From: Thermodesulfovibrionia bacterium
GTDB lineage: Bacteria; Nitrospirota; Thermodesulfovibrionia; UBA6902
Direction of reading: 5' to 3'
DNA: 50,203 nt
Assembly: GCA_020057065.1 (NCBI GenBank)
Contig: JAGVGM010000131.1
Span: forward strand, 1-50,203
Shown here: in pieces, positions 44,250-50,203 of the stretch
Numbering within the stretch: the stretch's first letter is position 1
Layout of the letters: every line of letters begins with the position of its first letter
Made by a program: the position numbers and the translations under genes
The notes under the pieces: model-generated
What the model was told of the DNA's origin: nothing
Seen by the model: only the letters and a program-made list of their open reading frames with translations
The model's database searches: none

Positions 44250-45770
44250 TCACTCAAACCCCAGTTCCTTCAAATACGCATTCATCTCCGATGCGGCATT
44301 GTCACGTTCCTTTTCAAGCTGCCTAAGTTTTGTCAGCGCCTCTTTTATATCAATCTTTTCTTCGGGCAGTGAAGTATCTACATACCTGCTAATGTTGAGG
44401 TTGTAGTCATTATTTTTTATTTCTTCAAGCGTAACTACTCTGGCGTACCGTTCAATATCCTTGAATTCTTTGAATGTATTTACTATCTTTTGGATATCCT
44501 GGTCTCTCAAATGATTCTGGTTTTTCCCCGCTTCATATTCATCGGCAGCTTGTATAAATAATACTTTCCCTTTACGCTCGATAGATTTGTTTCTGTTGAA
44601 TATCAATATCGCTGCCGGTATCCCTGTCCCATAGAAGAGATTTGGCGGAAGTCCTATCACGGCCTCAAAAAGGTCATGCTCAAGAATGCCCTGGCGGATT
44701 CTGCCCTCAGCAGCTCCCCGGAACAGAACGCCGTGAGGCATGACAACGCCGACCATGCCATTCATGTTTATCGTTGCTATCATATGCTGCACAAACGCCA
44801 GATCGCCCTTTGTCTTTGGGGGTAAACCGAAACGGAACCGGCCGTAACCGTCGTTTTCAGCAACATCTCTGCCCCACTCGTCAAGGCTGAACGGTGGATT
44901 AGCTATCTCTCTGTCAAAGAGCATAAGTTCGCCGTCCTTAACAAGCTGTGGATTGCGAATGACATCTCCTTTTCTAATATCAGCATCCGGCAAGCCGTGC
45001 AGGAGCATATTCATTTTACAGATTGCCCATGTGCCGAGATTCTTTTCCTGCCCGAAGAGTGAAAGGTTCTTGGGATTTCCTCCATTCCGTTCAACATGAT
45101 GGGCACACTCTATAAGCATGCCTCCGGAGCCATTAGTAGGATCACATAGTCTCATCCCTTCTTTAGGGTCAAGTAGTTCTACAAGCAGTTGAACCACTTT
45201 TCGCGGGGTATAAAACTCTCCACCTTTTTTCCCTGCGTCGTCAGCAAACTTTTCGATGAGATATTCATATGCCCTGCCGAGTAAATCAGGCTCGGAAAGG
45301 TCCGCATTTTTCAGGCCGATCTGTGAAAAATGCTGTATCAGCCTGGTGAGTACGGTTTCACGGTTCTTTGCATCCCCAAGTCTGTATGGATCATTAAAAT
45401 CAATTCCGGCAAGAACACCCTCCAGAGTTTGATTCTGCTCCTCAAGGGCTTCGCAAGCCTTATTAAGTGCATCACCCATCTGACTCGAAACCTTCCTTAT
45501 CTCAGACCAGCGAGCCCGTAAAGGTACAAAGAACTGGTGTTCATCCGGATCTTCCCATGCGATCTGTTGCGCCTCTTCAGGTGGAGTGCCTGCGTCAAGC
45601 TCTCTCTTTTCCACCTTCTCCGCCTCTTCTTCAAAAACATCGGAGAGACGCTTTAGGAAAAGCATCCCGAATATATAGTTCTTATAATCAGACGAATCTA
45701 TGGAACCACGGAGTATATCCGCTGCGCTCCAGAGATATGCATTTAGTTGTTCCCTCGTTAATTTATTCAC
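44250..45770 (-). CDS. hsdM: Type I restriction-modification methyltransferase subunit (system 2)
   Basis: A 506-residue HsdM of the short type. N-terminal helical domain 'LNAYLWSAADILRGSIDSSD'; SAM motif I is 'DPTNGSGGML' (Asn where Cys or Ser is common, about residue 208); the catalytic motif is 'ANPPFSLDEWG' (about 288). It modifies adenine in the site chosen by HsdS. The GTG at 45770 is preferred: CGGAGG lies 7-8 nt upstream and the start overlaps the stop of the half-length hsdS gene. An ATG at 45794 would overlap the Shine-Dalgarno site. First full-length gene of the overlapping type I operon. Confidence 0.93.
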   Translation of the reverse strand: MNKLTREQLNAYLWSAADILRGSIDSSDYKNYIFGMLFLKRLSDVFEEEAEKVEKRELDAGTPPEEAQQIAWEDPDEHQFFVPLRARWSEIRKVSSQMGDALNKACEALEEQNQTLEGVLAGIDFNDPYRLGDAKNRETVLTRLIQHFSQIGLKNADLSEPDLLGRAYEYLIEKFADDAGKKGGEFYTPRKVVQLLVELLDPKEGMRLCDPTNGSGGMLIECAHHVERNGGNPKNLSLFGQEKNLGTWAICKMNMLLHGLPDADIRKGDVIRNPQLVKDGELMLFDREIANPPFSLDEWGRDVAENDGYGRFRFGLPPKTKGDLAFVQHMIATINMNGMVGVVMPHGVLFRGAAEGRIRQGILEHDLFEAVIGLPPNLFYGTGIPAAILIFNRNKSIERKGKVLFIQAADEYEAGKNQNHLRDQDIQKIVNTFKEFKDIERYARVVTLEEIKNNDYNLNISRYVDTSLPEEKIDIKEALTKLRQLEKERDNAASEMNAYLKELGFE

Positions 45771-46392
45771 ATTTCCCCTCCGTAGGTTGTTCATCTGGCT
45801 TAATAAAAAAATTATGGACTATGTTATAGGCTATTTCGCGCCTTAGATTAGCAGATTCAATAGTAGTTGAGTAGCAATTATTCGCTGCTGTTATTAACCC
45901 TGCAAGTTTTTTCTGTGTTTCTAACGGGGCGACCGGCACCTCTATGTTTTCAACATCCGAAACTGTCAAAGCAATCTGCATGGTAGAAGAACGGACATTG
46001 GAGAGCAGGGTTTTCTGCCCCGTGGGACTTTGGAAAAAGGCTGAAAGCAGGACAGGATCAAGGCTGCCATTAAGGCGAATAGCAATTAGGTTTGATGTTA
46101 TCAAACTGTGATCAATTCCCTCTGGCACAACTGCAGACTTTAAAAGAGTCCCTCGGCATGTAACTAACACATCACCGGAATGGATAACATATTTATCAAC
46201 ATTTTTATAATCAACCGGTATTGCGTCAAGGGCATTGAGTTGAACCTGACCATCCACGATGTCCTTAATATTAATAATGGGAATGTTTCTTTCGTATTGC
46301 TTAGCCTTGGAGCTTCTTGAAGGAGACAACCCCTGGAATATCTTTTCGGTTAAATGAAATAATCTCATTTTAGCAATATTTGAAGTTACCAT
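45763..46392 (-). CDS. Half-length HsdS-like specificity protein
   Basis: A 209-residue protein with one target-recognition domain ('IPIINIKDIVDGQVQLNALD', 'GDVLVTCRGTLLKSAVV', 'NLIAIRLNGSLDPVLLSAFF') and one following helix ('VPVAPLETQKKLAGLITAAN'). Complete HsdS has two such modules. It overlaps the hsdM start by 8 bp and so is translated with it. It may be the remaining half of a broken HsdS, a dimerising half-subunit, or a spare recognition domain. No Shine-Dalgarno site is visible. Confidence 0.78.
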   Translation of the reverse strand: MVTSNIAKMRLFHLTEKIFQGLSPSRSSKAKQYERNIPIINIKDIVDGQVQLNALDAIPVDYKNVDKYVIHSGDVLVTCRGTLLKSAVVPEGIDHSLITSNLIAIRLNGSLDPVLLSAFFQSPTGQKTLLSNVRSSTMQIALTVSDVENIEVPVAPLETQKKLAGLITAANNCYSTTIESANLRREIAYNIVHNFFIKPDEQPTEGKCE

Positions 46393-46457
46393 AAGTTAAA
46401 GCATATAAGATCCAAAAACAAAAGTCAACAAATTACTGCAATATTTCAATATCATAT

Positions 46458-46985
46458 TTAATAATTACAATATATCAATCGTTCACGTAAGCCTTCAATA
46501 AACTCTGCAGTGTCGACTTTATCGCTATAACTACGCTCTCCTTCTTTACCGCCAAAATCACTTTTAGTAGCAAACGGCGGATCGATGCAAATAAGCTTCA
46601 CCTTCCCTTTCACCTTCCCCTTTATCAATGGATCCTGATTCAAGTAACAGGTTTTCAGAAATTGCAGATTATCTCCCTGAAGAATCAGATTCTTCCAGTC
46701 GCCATTTTTGCCATTGGCAAAGCTCCGGATAATCTGCAGAGGAGCTGCGCCGCCGGTAATGGCAGCCTGCGCAAGGATTACGGATTCTGGTCTTTTGCCT
46801 GCGTATTCAATGGTAGGGATTTTGTATTTATCCAGTTCCTTATAATCAAACTTCCCTGCCTGCCTCAGTTTCTCAAAAAAGCCGGGGGATAATTTAAGCA
46901 ATAAATCTTCAGGAACCTCCGTCTGATCATTTATGCATTCAGAAAGAATCCTGAAATCCTCGTCTGTCAGATTAATCTTTCCCAC
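46458..46985 (-). pseudogene. Truncated site-specific adenine methyltransferase (N-terminal part)
   Basis: A 175-residue frame matching the start of type III Mod-like adenine methyltransferases: 'LILQGDNLQFLKTCYL', then 'KLICIDPPFATKSDFGGKE' with the catalytic DPPF, then 'AEFIEGLRERLI'. Full proteins continue for several hundred residues; here the frame stops after 'RERLIYCNY'. The SAM-binding region that should follow is missing, so it is inactive. A GGAG Shine-Dalgarno site and ATG remain. It is a remnant of an earlier defence system. Confidence 0.75.
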
Positions 46986-47188
46986 GTGGTTATCTCCTTT
47001 AAAATTCTACTATGCCGTCCTGAGCCAATTGAGTCCTCTGTGAGCCCTTTAATGTCCCCATTATGTCCCCTTAGTGAAGGGTTTGACGGGTTTATGACGG
47101 GTTTATCAAGAAGCCGATTCATGGCCCGTTTGGCCCCTTTATGGCCCCTTTGAATCCTCAATCCCCGAGCTGTAAAAGAAATCCTCAT
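46967..47188 (-). CDS. Hypothetical short frame in a repeat-rich stretch
   Basis: A 73-codon frame ('MRISFTARGLRIQRGHKGAK...') rich in Arg, Lys and Gly, overlapping the methyltransferase remnant. Part of it is encoded by degenerate AAAGGGGCCA repeats also present at the end of the preceding gene. I do not recognise it. It may be the shifted tail of the RecG-like protein upstream rather than an independent gene. Confidence 0.25.
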   Translation of the reverse strand: MRISFTARGLRIQRGHKGAKRAMNRLLDKPVINPSNPSLRGHNGDIKGLTEDSIGSGRHSRILKEITTWERLI

Positions 47189-47646
47189 GGCCTCTTTGGC
47201 CCCTTTGTGGCCCCTTTACCCAAACGATAATGGACACCCTTACCGGTTATTCCAACTTTCTCAACGACTCCTTTCGTCATCATATCATCCAGATCGCGAG
47301 AGGCAGTTCGTTTTGACGCCTCAAACTCAATCTGATAAATCGAGTTTGTAATTTCTCGATGCGTTTTCAAGTAATCGACAGCTTTTGTCTGCCGCTCACT
47401 CAGGCCGAGCCCGGACAAATACTTTTCTGTAAATATATCCTTCCATAATACCGTTATGAAATGTCCCATCTTCTGCATAAATTCCGGTTCCGGCAGGTTA
47501 TTTTTTCTGCATTGTTTTATCATTTCAATAGTGCCTGAGCCTGCCCTTTCAATATACCTCGCTAAATAAAACGGTTCACAGAATGAACTACCTCGCAGCA
47601 GAGCTGACGAGGTATCACACGGATAAATTTGTTTGATATTTATCAC
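47185..47646 (-). pseudogene. C-terminal fragment of a RecG-like (Schlafen/AlbA_2) transcription regulator
   Basis: A 153-residue frame matching the C-terminal part of the so-called ATP-dependent DNA helicase RecG-like or AlbA_2 proteins: 'EPFYLARYIERAGSGTIEMI', 'LPEPEFMQKMGHFITVLWKD', then a winged helix ('LSERQTKAVDYLKTHREITN', 'TASRDLDDMMTKGVVEKVG'). The N-terminal AlbA_2 domain is missing, and the first 20 residues do not fit the family, so the gene is truncated at its 5' end. The C-terminus ends in a 'GKGATKGPKRP' repeat tail. Confidence 0.65.
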
Positions 47647-47666
47647 GCAGTAGAACTGCGGGGAAT

Positions 47667-48224
47667 TTACCCATAGAGATTAAAAGAGGTGAGCGGGGCG
47701 CCGGCAATATTTAATTCCTTTATCAAATCATCCCGCTTTTGTTTCTGGAGTTTTATAAGGCTCTCTTGAACGACCTTTCTAAAGGCAAGATTAAAAGTTC
47801 TGAATCCTTCACTTAAAGCTTTTTTTTGAAAGTCTGGATTAGCTATTATTTCATCTTCTGTTCTTTTGCCTGTACCTGAAATGATTATCTTATCGCTTTC
47901 GGTTTTTATAAGTTTATCACAGGATTGCCTTAGACAGCTTTTTAGAAAATCGAGGTTATAATTTGTTTCAAGTTGTTGTAGTAATTCTTTTTTGAAAGTA
48001 TCTTCATCAAGTGAAATAGAATACTCGCCTTTTTTTACAGAAAATTGGAACGACTCTTTATTTTTTATAGTGCTTAATATTTTTTGTTGAAATTCAGAAA
48101 AAACAGATAGCTCTGAAGTTAAGTGATCATTTGTCCATTTATAATCGATTTTCTTTTGAAAATTAAAGCGGGTTTCTGTATAGGTAGCAAAGTAGTTTAG
48201 AATGCTTTTAGCAAATTTTTCCAT
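47667..48224 (-). CDS. Unrecognised 185-residue protein at the island edge
   Basis: A complete frame starting 'MEKFAKSILNYFATYTETRF' and ending 'SFNLYG'. It is charged and mainly helical, with no signal peptide or membrane segment and no motif I can name. The style resembles the N-terminal part of a larger defence-associated protein, so it may be a truncated remnant like its downstream neighbours. AT-rich. The start lacks an obvious Shine-Dalgarno site. Confidence 0.6.
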   Translation of the reverse strand: MEKFAKSILNYFATYTETRFNFQKKIDYKWTNDHLTSELSVFSEFQQKILSTIKNKESFQFSVKKGEYSISLDEDTFKKELLQQLETNYNLDFLKSCLRQSCDKLIKTESDKIIISGTGKRTEDEIIANPDFQKKALSEGFRTFNLAFRKVVQESLIKLQKQKRDDLIKELNIAGAPLTSFNLYG

Positions 48225-48451
48225 TCCTTATCCCAATAAATGCTGTCTAATTACTTTTTATGCCCTACATCAGAATACTTTGGATTGAGAGAAAAAAGCT
48301 TTCATAATTGTATCATAAACAGCATCTTTTTGAGGAGAAAATGTTAGACAACATCAGGTAAGTTAGTTAGAATTGGAACCAGTAACAAAATGCAAAATAT
48401 GATCTCAAGAGCATATAACAAGTATTTATTTGCCGGGTAACAGATCGCCAA
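48225..48451. other. Spacer at the boundary of the defence island and pgpA
   Basis: About 225 bp, AT-rich, no gene seen. It marks the change from accessory DNA to housekeeping genes. No direct repeat or attachment site could be identified by eye. Confidence 0.4.
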
Positions 48452-48898
48452 TCAATTTGCAATATATCTCCACAACTGCAAACAAACATTCGCATAAATC
48501 CCTGCCAATACATCATCCAGCATAATGCCTGCTCCTCCGGGGACATTCCTCTCTATTGCTCTTATCGGAGGTGGTTTGAATATATCGAATATCCTGAACA
48601 ATATAAATGCCGCAATCAAATATCCGATGCTTTTAGGAATAAATATTACTGATATCATATAGCCGCAAAGTTCATCTATTATGATATGCCTGCTGTCTTT
48701 TCCAAGTTGTTTTTCAGCACTATGCGAAGTAAAAAGACCGAGCAGGAATATAACTGCGGAAGATATCAAAAGACTGATGTCGTCACTCTTCAGTAATAAT
48801 ACAAACAAGAAACCCGCTGCCGTGCCAAAAGTCCCCGGCGCATAGGGCAGGTAACCTATGAAGCCAAGTGTTGCGATGTATTTGAATAATATTTGCAA
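48452..48898 (-). CDS. pgpA: Phosphatidylglycerophosphatase A
   Basis: A 148-residue membrane enzyme that dephosphorylates phosphatidylglycerophosphate to phosphatidylglycerol. Family motifs: 'GYLPYAPGTFGTAAG', 'SRHIIIDELCGYMISVIFIP', 'FRIFDIFKPPPIRAIERN' and 'GGAGIMLDDVLAGIYAN'. Three to four hydrophobic segments. The start is TTG ('MQILFKYIATLGFIGYLPYA'), without a clear Shine-Dalgarno site. In many bacteria pgpA precedes cinA and recA; here the defence island lies in that place. Confidence 0.94.
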   Translation of the reverse strand: MQILFKYIATLGFIGYLPYAPGTFGTAAGFLFVLLLKSDDISLLISSAVIFLLGLFTSHSAEKQLGKDSRHIIIDELCGYMISVIFIPKSIGYLIAAFILFRIFDIFKPPPIRAIERNVPGGAGIMLDDVLAGIYANVCLQLWRYIAN

Positions 48899-48937
48899 TA
48901 GTAATAATAAGAGATCAGGAATTATAAAAAATTGAGT

Positions 48938-48972
48938 ACTAACCCCTAATCCCTAAACCCTAACCCCTTTTT
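48938..48972. repeat. CCCTAA-type short repeat
   Basis: Three to four imperfect copies of CCCTAA (AACCCCTAATCCCTAAACCC, then TAACCCC) between OsmC and pgpA. This is a dispersed-repeat fragment; the similarity to telomere repeats is superficial. Confidence 0.45.
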
Positions 48973-48979
48973 CGTATAT

Positions 48980-49399
48980 TCATTCCTGGATAATCTTATA
49001 CGAATGTGTTATTTTTGCAGCCTTCCCAAGAGTTGCGCCTACCGAGCAATATTTCTCAAGTGAAAGTTCTATGGCCCTCTTGACAGCATCTTCAGAAATA
49101 TCTTTTCCCGTTACAACATATTCTATATGCATGTCTGTATACATGTGAGGGTAATCTTTGGACATCTCGCCACTCACATTTATCTCAAATTTGGTCACAT
49201 TCTGTTTCTTCTTCCTTAATATTGAGATCACATCCATCCCCGAACAGCCGCCAAAAGCCATCGGGAGTAATTCCGATGGTTTTGAACCCGTGCCTTTGCC
49301 GCCGGCTGAAAGAGGCGCATCCATAACTACTGCATGACCTGTATCAGCTACACCTACAAACTGCATGTCCTGAACAAGAGTAATTTTAGCGCTCGGCAT
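48980..49399 (-). CDS. OsmC-family protein
   Basis: A 139-residue OsmC/Ohr-fold protein. The two conserved Cys lie in 'AFGGCSGMDVISIL' and 'LEKYCSVGATLGKAAKI', the pair used for hydroperoxide reduction in OsmC/Ohr. The sequence is closer to the general YhfA-like OsmC group than to Ohr, so peroxide substrate is uncertain. Cytosolic. A strong AGGAGG precedes the ATG. It stands alone, divergent from wrbA. Confidence 0.9.
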   Translation of the reverse strand: MPSAKITLVQDMQFVGVADTGHAVVMDAPLSAGGKGTGSKPSELLPMAFGGCSGMDVISILRKKKQNVTKFEINVSGEMSKDYPHMYTDMHIEYVVTGKDISEDAVKRAIELSLEKYCSVGATLGKAAKITHSYKIIQE

Positions 49400-49604
49400 A
49401 ATAAACCTCCTGTAAAAATGAATCTATCCACAGAACGTCTCCCCTCCCCTGTCAAGGGGGAGGGAAATATACGGAAATATTTTTTATCATCTTCTTAAAT
49501 GTACGTAATTGTCTTTTTTTTGTCAATTAATACGATAATTATTGCGAAACCTGAATTTATCATTCATAATTGTTTTATACACTTTTTAACAAAGGAGGAA
49601 AGTT
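49400..49604. other. Divergent intergenic region between osmC-like gene and wrbA
   Basis: About 205 bp. It holds a C/G-rich hairpin (CTCCCCTCCCCTGTCAAGGG, 49439-49458, continuing GGAGGG) of the same general type as the other repeats, and Shine-Dalgarno sites for both flanking genes. No clear promoter was assigned. Confidence 0.4.
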
Positions 49605-50203
49605 ATGAAAGCATTAATTGTCTATTACTCGATGTACGGACATATTCACCGTATGGCGGAAGCTGTTGCTGAAGGAGTTAAAAGCTTGCCGGGTGCAACA
49701 GTCGAAATGCGGCGAGTTCCTGAAACACTCCCGCTCGAAGTTCTACAGAAAATGGGCGCGGTCGAGGCTCAGAAAAAATTTGAGCATGTTTCGGTCTGCA
49801 CTGTTGAAGCACTTGGGAAAGCCGATGCTATTATATTCGGCACCCCGACACGTTTCGGCAACATGTGCGGGCAGATGAAACAGTTCCTCGATGCAACAGG
49901 CGGGCTCTGGATGAAGGGAGCGCTTGTCGGCAAGGTTGGCAGTGTTTTCACCAGTTCCGCAACACAGCACGGGGGACAGGAATCCACGATCCTCAGCTTT
50001 CATATTACTTTGCTTCACCATGGAATGATAATTGTCGGGTTACCGTACGCTTTTCAGGGTCAAATGCGGATTGATGAGATCACCGGTGGTTCGCCATATG
50101 GCGCTTCCACTATTGCAGGCGGACAGGGGGAGCGCATGCCCAGTCTCAATGAGCTTGAGGCTGCACGTTATCAGGGCAAGCACGTTGCGACAATTGCATC
50201 AAA
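49605..50203 (+). CDS. wrbA: NAD(P)H:quinone oxidoreductase WrbA (partial at window end)
   Basis: 199 codons are visible before the window ends; the family is about 200 residues, so nearly all is present. Flavodoxin-like FMN site '[19 protein letters not shown]', then '[20 protein letters not shown]', '[19 protein letters not shown]' and '[20 protein letters not shown]' are WrbA hallmarks. It reduces quinones by two electrons with NAD(P)H and is linked to oxidative stress. An AAAGGAGG site precedes the ATG. Confidence 0.94.
   Translation, partial: MKALIVYYSMYGHIHRMAEAVAEGVKSLPGATVEMRRVPETLPLEVLQKMGAVEAQKKFEHVSVCTVEALGKADAIIFGTPTRFGNMCGQMKQFLDATGGLWMKGALVGKVGSVFTSSATQHGGQESTILSFHITLLHHGMIIVGLPYAFQGQMRIDEITGGSPYGASTIAGGQGERMPSLNELEAARYQGKHVATIAS

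Noticed and set aside
48938-48972. Telomere-like CCCTAA repeats
   Set aside because: Only three to four imperfect copies inside an ordinary intergenic region; no chromosome-end structure or resolvase is near.

Overview
The window is a bacterial chromosome segment of moderate GC in which housekeeping blocks alternate with DNA-modification and defence islands. The organism looks like an anaerobic Nitrospirota- or Desulfobacterota-type bacterium. This rests on a periplasmic tri-haem c7-type cytochrome, a very large multi-PAS hybrid kinase with an HD-GYP partner, the rplU-rpmA-obgE-proB and thpR-recA-recX blocks, and a dispersed C/G-rich palindromic repeat family. The taxonomic placement is an inference; no rRNA gene is present.

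Layout. 0-2.5 kb (minus): a DUF2148 Fe-S protein, a tandem universal stress protein and ChrB, probably one operon with a perfect 20-bp palindrome in its promoter. 2.6-7.2 kb (plus): a hybrid histidine kinase overlapping a REC-HD-GYP regulator. 7.2-12.1 kb: mnmG, a c7-type cytochrome, tRNA-Ser(UGA), serS, rplU and rpmA. 12.3-19.2 kb: obgE and proB, with a type IIG restriction-modification gene and an XRE/ImmA-type pair lodged between them. 19.3-21.2 kb: uvrC. 21.3-30.3 kb (plus): type I restriction-modification system 1 (hsdM, a GxxExxY nuclease-like gene, hsdS, hsdR, a YgjP-like hydrolase), then a DUF4258/DUF2283 pair flanked by scraps of an adenine methyltransferase. 30.6-32.9 kb: a phosphotransferase with a repeat inserted in its reading frame, an inositol-monophosphatase-family protein and a 51-residue Cys-rich protein. 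33.0-37.0 kb (minus): pyrE, recX, pilT, recA, thpR. 37.1-48.2 kb (minus): type I system 2 (hsdM, fic, higA-like, DUF1016 nuclease, hsdS, hsdR, YgjP-like hydrolase), preceded by a half-length hsdS and truncated defence genes. 48.4-50.2 kb: pgpA, an OsmC-family protein and a nearly complete wrbA.

The strongest unusual signals are as follows. (1) A 'TGTCTGAACT'-type palindromic element sits in system 1. One copy carries the GxxExxY gene between its arms and supplies the stop codon of hsdM and the start of hsdS. A second copy lies in frame inside hsdS and encodes the linker between the two target-recognition domains. (2) Five genes (mnmG, proB, uvrC, pyrE, chrB) share a promoter layout whose -10 box ends only 6-8 nt before the start codon, with no Shine-Dalgarno site, which suggests leaderless mRNAs. 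(3) A C/G-rich palindromic repeat family occurs at least six times, once inside a protein gene and once apparently providing a -35 box. (4) Both type I islands look inserted into otherwise conserved housekeeping order, and each hsdR is directly followed by a YgjP-like metallohydrolase gene.
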